From Marinibacterium profundimaris (GTDB lineage Bacteria > Pseudomonadota > Alphaproteobacteria > Rhodobacterales > Rhodobacteraceae), in assembly GCF_002210095.1 (NCBI RefSeq), contig NZ_AQQR01000012.1, positions 62,001 through 126,000 on the forward strand: DNA of 64,000 bases. Direction: 5' to 3'. Shown piece by piece: positions 9,002 through 17,431 of the stretch. Numbering within the stretch: position 1 is the first letter of the stretch; every line of letters starts with the position of its first letter. The notes beneath the pieces were generated by a model, which did no database searches, was not told the origin of the DNA, and saw only the letters and a program-made list of their open reading frames with translations. A program made the translations under genes and the position numbers.

Positions 9002-10363
9002 ATGACCGAAGACCGAATTTCTTCCACTCACCCCCCACTCCCACCCACCACGGAAGAAGATCGGTTTACGTGGCTCCGTCTTTTGCGTTCGCGTCGTGTC
9101 GGTGCAACCACCTTTCACCGCCTCATGGCCGAACACGGATCGGCGCAGAACGCGCTGATCGCGCTGCCTGAAGTGGCTCGCGCTGCTGGCATCGAGGACT
9201 ATGAAATATGTCCTGCCGGCGTTATCGAAGCCGAGATCAAGGCCGCAAAAGCCGCCGAAGCGCGGCTTTTGTGCCTTGGCTCGGACGATTACCCCGAATT
9301 CCTGGCCGATCTCTCGGATGCGCCGCCGATGCTTTGGGCCATCGGCGACATCGCCCTGCTGAAACGGCCGATGGTGTCGATCGTGGGCGCACGGAACGCC
9401 TCGTCGCTGGGTCTGCGCATGGCGCGCGCCCTGGCGCGAGAGTTGGGGGCGGAGGGATTCGCCGTGGTCTCGGGCCTGGCCCGGGGCATCGACACGGAAG
9501 CGCATCGCGCGGCGCTGGACACCGGGACGGTCGCCGTGATGGCCGGCGGGGTGGATCAGATCTACCCGGTCGAAAACGCGCGCCTGGCCCATGACATCGC
9601 CCGCAAGGGACTGCGCCTGTCTGAACAGCCGATGGGGATGCAGCCCCGGTCGCGCCATTTTCCAAGCCGCAACCGAATCATTTCCGGTGTCTCGCGCGCC
9701 GTCGTCGTGGTCGAGGCCGCGGCACGCTCCGGCAGCCTGATCACCGCGCGGGATGCGCTGGACCAGGGGCGCGAGGTGCTGGCCGTGCCGGGCCACCCGC
9801 TCGACGCCCGCGCCTCGGGCTGCAACATGCTGATCCGCGACGGCGCGACGCTGGTCCGGTCGGGTGAGGACGTGATCACGGCGCTGACGCCGCTGGTCGA
9901 ACCCTTTGGCCTGAAGCCGGAACAGCCTGTCCGGCCGCGCCTGGTTGCATCCCGTGCCCCCGAACCTGCCACACCGCCCCAAAAGGGCCCCGGCGCTCCG
10001 GCTCAACCCGTGGTGGCCGCCGACCCAGCGACAGATCCGGCGCAGGAGGCGGCCTCCGTTCGAGGACAGACCGCAGCAGGTCCGCAGATCGGGCAAGAGG
10101 CCAACGGATCCAGCCCCGCGTCGTCCCAAGCGGCTCCGGCCGTGCCGCCGCATGTGCCCCCGCCCGACCGCCGCAGCCTGCGGGAAACGGCGGCCTTGCA
10201 TCAGCAGATCCTCGACCGGCTCGGCCCCTCCCCCGTGGCGGAGGACCAGCTGATCCGCGATCTCGCCAGCTCCCCCCAGGCGGTCGCCCCGGTGTTGATC
10301 GATCTCGAACTCGACGGGCAGGTGCGCCGGGAATCGGGCGGTCTTCTGACCCGCCTGTCCTGA
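9002..10363 (+). CDS. dprA: DNA-processing protein DprA
   Basis: A 453-residue DprA/Smf protein, which in competent bacteria loads RecA on incoming single-stranded DNA. The Rossmann-like core is clear: VGARNASSLGLRMARALARE near residue 128, then VVSGLARGIDTEAHRAAL and FPSRNRIISG, ending with the GREVLAVPGHP strand. The C-terminal winged-helix domain (QQILDRLGPSPVAEDQLIRDL) is joined by an unusually long linker of about 85 residues rich in Pro, Ala and Gln. The start follows a GGAG sequence; the in-frame extension upstream overlaps tldD and is non-homologous. It is followed by topA on the same strand, a common neighbour. Confidence 0.95.
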   Translation: MTEDRISSTHPPLPPTTEEDRFTWLRLLRSRRVGATTFHRLMAEHGSAQNALIALPEVARAAGIEDYEICPAGVIEAEIKAAKAAEARLLCLGSDDYPEFLADLSDAPPMLWAIGDIALLKRPMVSIVGARNASSLGLRMARALARELGAEGFAVVSGLARGIDTEAHRAALDTGTVAVMAGGVDQIYPVENARLAHDIARKGLRLSEQPMGMQPRSRHFPSRNRIISGVSRAVVVVEAAARSGSLITARDALDQGREVLAVPGHPLDARASGCNMLIRDGATLVRSGEDVITALTPLVEPFGLKPEQPVRPRLVASRAPEPATPPQKGPGAPAQPVVAADPATDPAQEAASVRGQTAAGPQIGQEANGSSPASSQAAPAVPPHVPPPDRRSLRETAALHQQILDRLGPSPVAEDQLIRDLASSPQAVAPVLIDLELDGQVRRESGGLLTRLS

Positions 10364-10513
10364 GCCGCCGCGCCGTTCCAGATGCCTCTTCGTGCAGCGT
10401 TTCAGGCAGCGATCACCGCGGCTTTTCCGCCGCGATTGACAATCCCCTCTTGCACACCACATCTTCGGCGGCCAATAACCGCCCGGTACCCGTGCCTTGA
10501 GGATTTCCGCTAA

Positions 10514-13150
10514 ATGCCCGTAGTCGTTGTCGAATCTCCGGCCAAAGCCAAGACGATCAACAAGTATCTCGGCTCTGACTACACCGTTCTGGCCTCTTAT
10601 GGCCATGTCCGTGACCTTCCTCCGAAGGACGGATCGGTGGATCCCGAGCACGATTTCGAGATGCTGTGGGAGGTCGGTTCCGACAGCAAGAAGCACATAA
10701 AGGCGATCGCGGACGCCCTGGCCGAGGACAATGCCCTGATCCTCGCGACCGACCCCGACCGCGAGGGAGAGGCGATCAGCTGGCACCTGCAGGAAGCGCT
10801 GACCAAGCGCCGGTCGATCAAGAAGGACACGCCGGTCAGCCGCGTCGTGTTCAACGCGATCACCAAGGATGCCGTCACCCAGGCGATGCAGAACCCGCGC
10901 CAGGTCGACATGCCGCTGGTCGAGGCCTACCTCGCCCGCCGCGCGCTGGATTACCTCGTGGGCTTCAACCTCAGCCCCGTGCTGTGGCGCAAGCTGCCCG
11001 GCGCGAAATCCGCCGGTCGGGTGCAATCGGTCTGCCTTCGCCTGATCGTCGAGCGCGAGATGGAGATCGAGGCCTTCCGCCCCCGCGAATACTGGTCCGT
11101 GAAGGCGATCCTCACCACCCCGCGCGGCCAGGAGTTCGAGGCCCGTCTGGTCAGCCTCGCCGGAGACAAGCTTGACCGGTTCGACATCGAGAACGAGACC
11201 CAGGCCGAGCTTGCCGTGCAGGCGATCAACAGCCGCGATCTTAAGATCACCTCGGTCGAGGCAAAGCCCGCCTCGCGCAACCCCTCGGCGCCCTTCATGA
11301 CCTCGACCCTGCAGCAGGAGGCAAGCCGCAAGTTCGGCATGGGCGCGCGGCAGGCGATGTCCTCGGCGCAGCGCCTCTACGAGGCTGGCTACATTACTTA
11401 TATGCGGACCGACGGTATCGACATGGCGCCCGAGGCGGTCACCGCCGCGCGGGACGAGATCGCGTCGCGCTACGGCAAGGAATACGTCCCGGGCGAACCG
11501 CGGGTCTACAAGAACAAGGCCAAGAACGCGCAGGAAGCGCACGAATGCATCCGCCCCACCGACATGAGCCGCGATGCCGCCGGCCTGAAGGTGACGGACG
11601 AGGATCAGCGCAAGCTTTACGACCTGATCTGGAAGCGGACGCTGGCCTGCCAGATGGAATCGGCCCGGCTGGAACGGACCACGGTGGAAATCGGCAGCGC
11701 GGATGGCCAGGTCGGCCTGCGCGCGACGGGCCAGGTTGTCCTGTTCGACGGGTTCCTGCGGGTCTACGAGGAAGGCCGCGACGACGCCGAGGTCAGCGAC
11801 GACGACAAGCGCCTGCCGCAGGTCCACGAGGGCGAGAAGGCCGACAAGAAAGGCATCACGCCCGAACAGCATTTCACCCAGCCGCCACCCCGCTATACCG
11901 AGGCCACGCTGGTCAAGCGGATGGAAGAGCTGGGCATCGGGCGCCCATCGACCTATGCGTCGATCGTCACGACGATCCAGGATCGCGGCTATGTGCTGAA
12001 GGACAAGAACCGGCTGATCCCCGAGGACAAGGGCCGGCTGGTGATCGCCTTCCTCGAGAATTATTTCCGCCGCTACGTCGGCTATGATTTCACCGCCGGG
12101 CTCGAGGACGAGCTTGACGAGGTCAGCGCGGGCGATGCCGATTACAAGGAAGTGCTGCGCAAGTTCTGGCAGGATTTCTCGGCCGCGATCGCCGAAACGG
12201 CCGATCTGCGAATCACCGAGGTGCTGGAAAAGATCAACGAGGTGCTGGAGCCGCACCTGTTCCCGCCCAACGAGGACGGCACCGATCCGCGGCTCTGCCC
12301 GAATTGCGGAAACGGCCGGCTGTCGATGCGCACGGCGCGGTCGGGCGGCGCCTTCATCGGCTGTTCGAACTATCCCGAATGCCGCTACACCCGCCCCTTC
12401 GGCCCCCCGGGCCAGGAGGATCCCAGCGATATTCCGCCTGAGGGCAAGGTGCTGGGCGAAGATGCCGGTGACAAGATCTATGCGTTCAAGGGCCGGTTCG
12501 GGCCTTATGTCCAGCGTGGGGAAGCGACGGAGGAGCAGCCCAAGCCGCCGCGCCAGTCGATCCCCAAGCCCTGGCCGCCAAGCGAGGTGACGCTGGAACA
12601 GGCCGTGAAGCTGCTGGCTCTGCCGCGTGAGATCGGCCCGCACCCGGAAGACGGGGTGATGATCTGGGCCAATATCGGTCGCTACGGGCCGTACCTGAAG
12701 CACGCCGATTCGATTTCCTTCAAGGGCGGCACCAACGCCAACCTCGAAAGCGTCGAGGACGTGTGGGACATCGGGATGAACCGCGCTGTGGAAATCCTGG
12801 CCTCCAAGCCCAAGCGGGGCAAGGCGGCGGCGGCCACGCCTCTCAAGGAGCTGGGCGAACACCCCGAGCTGGGCGGCGCGATCAATGTCATGAAGGGGCG
12901 CTATGGCCCCTACGTGAAGTGGGAGAAGGTCAATGCGACCCTTCCCAACGAGGTCGAGCCGGAAGACGTGACCCTGGACTACGCCGTGCAGCTGGTGGAC
13001 GAGAAGGCCGCCAAGTCCGGCAAGGGCAAGAAGAAGGCGGCCCCCAAAAAGGCGGCCCCGAAGAAGACGGCAGCCAAGAAACCCGCGGCGAAGAAGCCCG
13101 CCGCGTCCTCGACCGCGAAGAAACCCGCCGCCAAGAAAAAGTCAGCCTGA
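10514..13150 (+). CDS. topA: DNA topoisomerase I
   Basis: An 878-residue type IA topoisomerase that relaxes negative supercoils. The TOPRIM domain has E7 and the acidic DPDREGE at residues 80-86. The catalytic tyrosine is Y296 in GYITYMRTD. A C4 zinc-ribbon follows (CPNCG...GCSNYPEC, about residues 595-625), then two to three topo-repeat domains (GRFGPYVQ, GRYGPYLK, GRYGPYVKW). The last 45 or so residues form a Lys/Ala/Pro tail (repeats of KKPAAKK), as in other alphaproteobacterial TopA, and probably contact DNA or RNA. It lies 150 bases after dprA. Confidence 0.98.
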   Translation: MPVVVVESPAKAKTINKYLGSDYTVLASYGHVRDLPPKDGSVDPEHDFEMLWEVGSDSKKHIKAIADALAEDNALILATDPDREGEAISWHLQEALTKRRSIKKDTPVSRVVFNAITKDAVTQAMQNPRQVDMPLVEAYLARRALDYLVGFNLSPVLWRKLPGAKSAGRVQSVCLRLIVEREMEIEAFRPREYWSVKAILTTPRGQEFEARLVSLAGDKLDRFDIENETQAELAVQAINSRDLKITSVEAKPASRNPSAPFMTSTLQQEASRKFGMGARQAMSSAQRLYEAGYITYMRTDGIDMAPEAVTAARDEIASRYGKEYVPGEPRVYKNKAKNAQEAHECIRPTDMSRDAAGLKVTDEDQRKLYDLIWKRTLACQMESARLERTTVEIGSADGQVGLRATGQVVLFDGFLRVYEEGRDDAEVSDDDKRLPQVHEGEKADKKGITPEQHFTQPPPRYTEATLVKRMEELGIGRPSTYASIVTTIQDRGYVLKDKNRLIPEDKGRLVIAFLENYFRRYVGYDFTAGLEDELDEVSAGDADYKEVLRKFWQDFSAAIAETADLRITEVLEKINEVLEPHLFPPNEDGTDPRLCPNCGNGRLSMRTARSGGAFIGCSNYPECRYTRPFGPPGQEDPSDIPPEGKVLGEDAGDKIYAFKGRFGPYVQRGEATEEQPKPPRQSIPKPWPPSEVTLEQAVKLLALPREIGPHPEDGVMIWANIGRYGPYLKHADSISFKGGTNANLESVEDVWDIGMNRAVEILASKPKRGKAAAATPLKELGEHPELGGAINVMKGRYGPYVKWEKVNATLPNEVEPEDVTLDYAVQLVDEKAAKSGKGKKKAAPKKAAPKKTAAKKPAAKKPAASSTAKKPAAKKKSA

Positions 13151-13185
13151 GGGCTGTTGCCCCCGAACGCTCCGTCGCGTCCTGA

Positions 13186-13219
13186 CCACGCGTGCTGTCT
13201 GGTTGACAGCCGCGCGTGG
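13186..13219 (+). terminator. imperfect hairpin after topA
   Basis: Arms CCACGCG-CTGTC and GACAG-CGCGTGG fold into an imperfect stem with loop TGGTT. There is no T-tract, so a classical rho-independent terminator is uncertain. It lies between topA and the CoA-transferase genes. Confidence 0.4.
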
Positions 13220-13305
13220 CCGATGGCATTCGAGATCAGGCGCACGCGGCCCGAGGGCCATCGCGCGCGGAGGATCAATTCAGCAAAAGGCGGGGAAAGC
13301 TCTTC

Positions 13306-14010
13306 ATGAAGAAAGTCTATGGCTCGGCCCAGGAAGCGCTCGACGGGGTGCTGTTTGACGGGATGCTGGTTGCGGCGGGTGGCTTTGGCCTGTGCGGCAT
13401 TCCCGAGCTGCTCCTGCAGGCGATCAAGGAGGCCGGGACCAAGGACCTGACCTTCGCCTCCAACAATGCCGGGGTGGACGATTTCGGCATCGGCATCCTG
13501 CTGCAGACCAAGCAGGTGAAGAAGATGATCTCGTCCTACGTGGGCGAGAACGCCGAGTTCATGCGCCAGTACCTCAGCGGCGAGCTGGAGCTGGAATTCA
13601 ACCCGCAGGGCACGCTGGCCGAACGCATGCGCGCCGCGGGCTGCGGCATTCCGGGCTTCTATACCAAGACCGGCGTCGGCACCCAGATCGCCGAGGGCAA
13701 GGAACACAAGGAATTCAACGGCGAGACCTACATCCTCGAAGAGGGGATCTTTGCCGACCTGTCGATCGTCAAGGCCTGGAAGGCCGATGACACCGGCAAC
13801 CTCGTGTTCCGCAAGACCGCGCGCAACTTCAACCCGCCGGCGGCCATGTGCGGCAAGATCTGCGTGGCCGAAGTCGAGGAAATCGTGCCGCGCGGAGAGC
13901 TGGACCCGGACATGATCCACCTGCCCGGCATCTACGTGCACCGCATCGTGCAGGGCGAACATGAAAAGCGTATCGAACAGCGCACCGTGCGCAAGCGGGA
14001 GGAAGCCTGA
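13306..14010 (+). CDS. scoA: 3-oxoacid CoA-transferase subunit A
   Basis: A 234-residue alpha subunit of a class I CoA-transferase (succinyl-CoA:acetoacetate type). It begins [21 protein letters not shown] and carries the [14 protein letters not shown] glycine-rich segment, plus [12 protein letters not shown] and [19 protein letters not shown], all typical of SCOT subunit A. With subunit B it moves CoA between succinate and acetoacetate and so links ketone-body or polyhydroxybutyrate-derived acetoacetate to central metabolism. The stop overlaps the subunit B ATG by one base. An in-frame extension upstream is not conserved. Confidence 0.94.
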   Translation: MKKVYGSAQEALDGVLFDGMLVAAGGFGLCGIPELLLQAIKEAGTKDLTFASNNAGVDDFGIGILLQTKQVKKMISSYVGENAEFMRQYLSGELELEFNPQGTLAERMRAAGCGIPGFYTKTGVGTQIAEGKEHKEFNGETYILEEGIFADLSIVKAWKADDTGNLVFRKTARNFNPPAAMCGKICVAEVEEIVPRGELDPDMIHLPGIYVHRIVQGEHEKRIEQRTVRKREEA

Positions 14011-14636
14011 TGCCCTGGGATCGCAACCAGATGGCCGCACGCGCGGCGGAAGAGCTTGAAGACGGCATGTACGTGAACCTCGGCATCGGGATCCCGACGC
14101 TGGTGGCGAACTACGTGGGAGACAAGGACATCACCCTGCAGTCGGAGAATGGCATGCTGGGCATGGGCCCCTTCCCCATCGAGGGCGAAGAGGATCCGGA
14201 CCTGATCAACGCCGGCAAGCAGACCATCACCGAACTGAACCGCACCGCCTATTTCGACAGCGCGCTGAGCTTCGGCATGATCCGGGGCGGCAAGATCGCC
14301 GCGGCGATCCTGGGCGCGATGGAAGTGGCCGAGAATGGCGACCTCGCGAACTGGATGATCCCGGGCAAGCTGGTCAAGGGCATGGGCGGCGCCATGGACC
14401 TGGTGGCCGGCGTGGGCCGCGTGGTCGTGGTGATGGATCACACCAACAAGCACGGCGAGTCGAAGGTTCTGAAGGCCTGCACCCTGCCGCTGACCGGGAC
14501 GGGCGTCGTCAACCGGATCATCACCAACCTCGGCGTGCTCGACGTGGTCGAGGGTGGCCTGAAGATCGTGGAATGCGCCGAGGGCGTGACCGAGGACGAG
14601 ATCCGCGCCGCAACCGAAGCGACGATCGTCAACTGA
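14010..14636 (+). CDS. scoB: 3-oxoacid CoA-transferase subunit B
   Basis: A 208-residue beta subunit of the same CoA-transferase. The catalytic glutamate that forms the CoA thioester is E46 in the SENGMLGMGPFP motif, after the NLGIGIPTLVANY glycine-rich strand. The C-terminal VVEGGLKIVECAEGVTEDE is typical of the family. The length is close to other SCOT B subunits. It overlaps scoA by one base (TGATG), so translation is coupled. Acetoacetate is the likely acceptor by homology, but related 3-oxoadipate transferases cannot be excluded from sequence alone. Confidence 0.94.
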   Translation: MPWDRNQMAARAAEELEDGMYVNLGIGIPTLVANYVGDKDITLQSENGMLGMGPFPIEGEEDPDLINAGKQTITELNRTAYFDSALSFGMIRGGKIAAAILGAMEVAENGDLANWMIPGKLVKGMGGAMDLVAGVGRVVVVMDHTNKHGESKVLKACTLPLTGTGVVNRIITNLGVLDVVEGGLKIVECAEGVTEDEIRAATEATIVN

Positions 14637-14642
14637 ACCGAA

Positions 14643-14675
14643 GGGGCGCGGGCCGCACAGGCCGGGCCGCGTCCC
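14643..14675 (+). terminator. GC-rich hairpin after scoAB
   Basis: A stem of about 12 pairs (GGGGCGCGGGCC against GGGCCGCGTCCC, with one G-U and one mismatch) begins a few bases after the scoB stop. No T-tract follows, so intrinsic termination is likely weak. Confidence 0.4.
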
Positions 14676-14839
14676 AAAGCCTCCGCCCGTAGCAGTGTCG
14701 TCCGGAGCTGCCATTGGTGCGCCATTGGTCCGAGCACGACTGGCAACGGCGCCACCACGCCCCGCTTTGGCGCGCGACCCTTTCAACTGGCAACGCAACC
14801 GCCGGTCAGGCAGATCGGCGCGGCGTCAGCGGGACGAAT

Positions 14840-15679
14840 TCAATTCGACGTGGCGAAGACACAGCCGTCCGAGATCAGCTCGGGCGGGGTGATGCACAGC
14901 GCCTTGGCGACCTGGAACGCGGCCAGCACCTTGGGCACGTAATCCCGCGTCTCGGGGAAGGGTGGTACCCCGCCATGGGTGCGCACGGATCCCGGCCCGG
15001 CATTGTAACCGGCCAGCACCAGGATCGGATCAGCGTCGAACTCCGTCATCAGCCAGTCGAGATAGCGCACGCCGCCGGCGATGTTCTGCTCCGGCACAAG
15101 GCTGTCGGCCACGCCGAATTCCCTGGCCGTCTCCGGCATCAGCTGCATCAGCCCCTGCGCGCCGGCCTTGCTGACCGCATCCGCCCGGCCTGCGCTTTCG
15201 ACCGCGATCACCGCCAGCACCAGGGCCGGCGAGACGCGGGTGCCGACGGTAGAGGTCAGGATCGGGATGGCCCGCGCGCTGGCGATGTCGCTCAGGTTCT
15301 GAAGGCGTGGCGCGGCCACCGGCCCCGCGGCGGCGATGGCGGCCAGGGCGGATTGCAGACGGCCGGGGCCGGTATCGGCCAGCGCGGGCGAAATCCGGTC
15401 CCAGAACCAGTCATAGCTTCCGCCGACCCTCCGGGACCCCGGCGCTACGGCGGCCACCGGGATCTCTGCCGCGGCAGGCGGAGGCGCGGCCGGGCGCGCC
15501 GGTGTGGCGTCGGGATCGATCTGGACGGTAATGCGGCGCGACGTTCCGGGCTTGGGCGGCTTGACCCGCTTGGCCGAAAATTCGGGGAAAGGCGCAGGCG
15601 CACCGCCGCCGTCCTGGGCCGCGGCCTCGACGGCCAGCGCACAGGCAAGGCAGGACGCCATCATTCGAATGGCATTCAT
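14840..15679 (-). CDS. periplasmic lytic transglycosylase (SLT domain)
   Basis: A 279-residue exported protein with a signal peptide (MNAIRMMASCLACALAVEAAAQ), a Pro/Ala-rich region to about residue 80, and a C-terminal SLT domain. The catalytic glutamate is E161 in AVESAGRAD, followed by the family motifs GAQGLMQLMPETA and LAGYNAGPG. Such enzymes cleave the MurNAc-GlcNAc bond in peptidoglycan to form 1,6-anhydro ends and often open the wall for trans-envelope machines. It is transcribed divergently from the pilin genes, so a role in fitting the Tad pilus through the wall is possible; this is inference from position. Confidence 0.9.
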   Translation of the reverse strand: MNAIRMMASCLACALAVEAAAQDGGGAPAPFPEFSAKRVKPPKPGTSRRITVQIDPDATPARPAAPPPAAAEIPVAAVAPGSRRVGGSYDWFWDRISPALADTGPGRLQSALAAIAAAGPVAAPRLQNLSDIASARAIPILTSTVGTRVSPALVLAVIAVESAGRADAVSKAGAQGLMQLMPETAREFGVADSLVPEQNIAGGVRYLDWLMTEFDADPILVLAGYNAGPGSVRTHGGVPPFPETRDYVPKVLAAFQVAKALCITPPELISDGCVFATSN

Positions 15680-16042
15680 GTCTGGACCTCGGACTGCTCG
15701 ATCCTGTTTGTTTTGCCAAGAGCTTTAACCAGGCCCCGGTCATTGGCCAGAAATTCCCGCGAATATTGTGGCCGATCGGACAGATTCAGGCGAATCCGTT
15801 GCCTTTTCGCCAAGCGCATGATGCCGGAAATCTGAAATTATCAATAATTAACAAAGGCCTATCCGGAAATTAACGAAATGTAGCGTCCAGCCGAAAATTT
15901 CCCAAAGCCTGCCCAAATCTTGCCACGGCCGCTGGGCCATATGTCCGCATCCATCGACGGACGCGGCCAGAAGACGAGAGAGCAGGTCATCGGACGGCGG
16001 GGGATTTGAACCCAACTTCTGATCCTTTGGAGGGACATCACA
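15680..16042 (+). promoter_or_regulatory. intergenic region with pilin promoter and TTAAC half-sites
   Basis: The 363 bases between the divergent lytic transglycosylase and first pilin genes hold an AT-rich patch (about 15833-15900). Two TTAAC boxes, at 15848-15852 and 15870-15874, are spaced 22 bases apart. TTAAC resembles half of a CtrA site (TTAACCAT or TTAA-N7-TTAA), but neither copy is a full match. The pilin ribosome-binding site GGAGGG lies at 16029-16034, eight bases before the ATG. No gene is seen here. Confidence 0.4.
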
Positions 16043-16228
16043 ATGATCAAGTTCATCAAGAACTTCCGCAAGAACGAAGACGGCGCTGTCACGGTTGACT
16101 GGGTCGTGCTGACCGCAGCTGTCGTCGCCCTGGCAGGTGCCGCCTACACCTCGATCCAGTCCGGCGCATCCGACCTGACCAGCTCGACCGGTTCGTTCAT
16201 CGAAGGCAAGGCTCCGTCGGGCTCGTAA
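16043..16228 (+). CDS. flp: Flp/Fap type IVb pilin, copy 1
   Basis: A 61-residue prepilin. The basic leader MIKFIKNFRKNEDG ends in the glycine expected before the prepilin peptidase cut, followed by AVTVDWVVLTAAVVALAGAAY, a hydrophobic helix. Positions +5/+6 of the mature protein are Asp-Trp, where classical Flp pilins have Glu-Tyr. The mature pilin would be only 47 residues, with a Ser/Thr-rich C terminus ending GKAPSGS. A strong GGAGGG ribosome site precedes it. It is followed by a hairpin, so it can be transcribed alone. It differs from copy 2 at three residues (N11, Q39, D44 here). Confidence 0.9.
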   Translation: MIKFIKNFRKNEDGAVTVDWVVLTAAVVALAGAAYTSIQSGASDLTSSTGSFIEGKAPSGS

Positions 16229-16255
16229 GGTCGGCCTTTCCCGATCCGCTCATGA

Positions 16256-16285
16256 AGGGGGCCGCGCCATATGGCGCGGCCCCTT
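16256..16285 (+). terminator. perfect palindromic terminator after pilin 1
   Basis: A perfect palindrome centred on CATATG with GC-rich arms (GGGGCCGCGCCAT and its complement), extending to AA...TT at the ends, then CTCGTTTGC. A strong stem with a weak T-tail, placed 28 bases after the pilin stop. Confidence 0.65.
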
Positions 16286-16547
16286 CTCGTTTGCGATGCC
16301 GGCATCGTCCGCGTCGCGGCCCCCCCCTTGGACGCCCAGCCAGACGATTGACGCCCCGGTTTCCACAATCGCGCATGACCGTTTCCCAAACGGCGGCGAG
16401 AACAAGGAAATACCTCTTTTCACGCCGCATTCCCGCCCCAATCCGGCGGCTAAATGTCCCCATACCGCGATGGACGGCCGGTTGGAGAGAGCCGGCACGA
16501 AAGGACAGCGCGGAGACGCTCACACTCAAATCCCTGGAGGGACACCA
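16286..16547. other. intergenic DNA between pilin copies 1 and 2
   Basis: No gene is seen between the first pilin terminator and the second pilin. The stretch holds a run of eight C at 16320-16327 and ends with TGGAGGGACACCA, nearly the same ribosome-binding context as pilin 1. A promoter for pilin 2 is likely here because of the upstream terminator, but I cannot place one with confidence. Confidence 0.5.
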
Positions 16548-16733
16548 ATGATCAAGTTCATCAAAAACTTCCGCAAAGACGAAGACGGCGCTGTCACGGT
16601 TGACTGGGTCGTGCTGACCGCAGCCGTCGTCGCCCTGGCCGGCGCCGCCTACACCTCGATCGAGTCCGGCGCGTCCAACCTGACCAGCTCGACCGGCTCC
16701 TTCATCGAAGGCAAGGCACCGTCCGGCTCCTAA
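16548..16733 (+). CDS. flp: Flp/Fap type IVb pilin, copy 2
   Basis: A 61-residue prepilin nearly identical to copy 1; the only amino acid differences are D11, E39 and N44 in this copy. Many base differences are silent, so the duplication is not brand new and the protein is under constraint. The leader MIKFIKNFRKDEDG and the AVTVDWVVLTAAVVAL helix are kept, with Asp-Trp at mature positions +5/+6. Translation starts at the ATG six bases after GGAGGG; the frame is open upstream, but the pilin leader fixes the start. A strong terminator follows. Confidence 0.9.
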   Translation: MIKFIKNFRKDEDGAVTVDWVVLTAAVVALAGAAYTSIESGASNLTSSTGSFIEGKAPSGS

Positions 16734-16762
16734 GATCGACCCAGGGTCAATCGAAGCCATCC

Positions 16763-16799
16763 GGCCACGCCTTGCTATCCAGGGCGTGGCCGCTTTTTC
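16763..16799 (+). terminator. rho-independent terminator after pilin 2
   Basis: A nine-pair stem (GGCCACGCC and GGCGTGGCC) with an 11-base loop, followed by GCTTTTTCT. The clear T-tract makes this one of the best intrinsic terminators in the window. It separates pilin 2 from pilin 3. Confidence 0.85.
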
Positions 16800-16829
16800 T
16801 CAGCACCCTGCCAAGAAGAGGAATTTCCG

Positions 16830-17009
16830 ATGTTCAAGATATTTTCAAAGCTCTGGCACGACGAAGACGGTGCTGTCACCGTCGACTGGGTGGTCCTGAC
16901 CGCCGCTGTCGTGGCGCTGGCGGGAACGGCCTACTTCTCGATCCAGAACGCATCCGGCGGTGTCGGATCCGGTGTCGGCGACTACCTGACCAACGTGCAG
17001 GTCGAATAA
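16830..17009 (+). CDS. flp: Flp/Fap type IVb pilin, copy 3 (divergent)
   Basis: A 59-residue prepilin starting MFKIFSKLWHDEDG, then AVTVDWVVLTAAVVALAGTAY, the same processing site and helix as copies 1 and 2. The leader and the C-terminal tail (SIQNASGGVGSGVGDYLTNVQVE) differ completely from the other two, with Gly-rich and acidic residues and no GKAPSGS end. It could be a minor pilin or an alternative major pilin. An AAGAGG ribosome site lies about eight bases upstream. It is a distinct gene, not a fragment. Confidence 0.88.
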   Translation: MFKIFSKLWHDEDGAVTVDWVVLTAAVVALAGTAYFSIQNASGGVGSGVGDYLTNVQVE

Positions 17010-17431
17010 ATCGGTCCGCACGGCAAGATGCGCCCGTAAACGATTGATCCCTTTCCGGCAGGCTGTCCCCGTGGACATGCAGGCCGCGCAGCCGGGATCG
17101 GCCTGCCTCGATCGCCAAGAGGTGCTGCGGACCCGTCGCGGCAGCCACCTGCCCTGCCGGCCCCACGCGCCGCCCGGAGAATCCGGGCCGCCCGGTCCGG
17201 TCTGCCCCCAGCCATCCCTGGACACCGCCCTGCCCCGCGCCGCGCCGCTTGCCGCGTGGCCGCCAGGTTTCCTATCGCGGCGCCCGGCCCGACAAACCGC
17301 CCCGAAATGCCGCAACGGCTCCCTGCCCTGTCCCTGATTTGGACACATTCCGGGGCCATTCCGTCCATCAGATCAGACAGCTTCACCCTTTCGTCCCGCA
17401 AACGGCGAAAGACCACAAAGAGGTACCGAGG
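17010..17431. other. intergenic region before cpaB
   Basis: About 420 bases of very GC-rich DNA between pilin 3 and cpaB. I find no convincing gene; the open frames across it have unnatural Pro/Arg/Cys-rich composition. The last 30 bases, including GAGGTACCGAGG, supply the cpaB ribosome-binding site, and a cpaB promoter is expected here. No clear terminator is seen for pilin 3. Confidence 0.5.

Noticed and set aside
8954-12862. Very long open frame (about 1,300 codons) on the minus strand opposite dprA and topA
   Set aside because: The plus-strand genes show complete family motifs. The antisense frame is a by-product of third-position GC bias and has no recognisable domain.
15993-16020. A tRNA-like T-arm sequence (GGGTTCAAATCCC read on the minus strand), considered as a tRNA end or attachment site
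   Set aside because: The rest of a tRNA cloverleaf would have to lie in the pilin gene and is not there; only a three-pair T stem forms. There is no integrase nearby.
14637-16042. Searched for signs of a mobile element around the lytic transglycosylase and pilins
   Set aside because: No transposase, integrase or terminal repeats seen; the drop in GC is confined to the promoter patch.
17044-17337. A 97-codon frame between pilin 3 and cpaB
   Set aside because: Pro/Arg/Cys-rich composition, no ribosome-binding site, no domain; not considered a gene.
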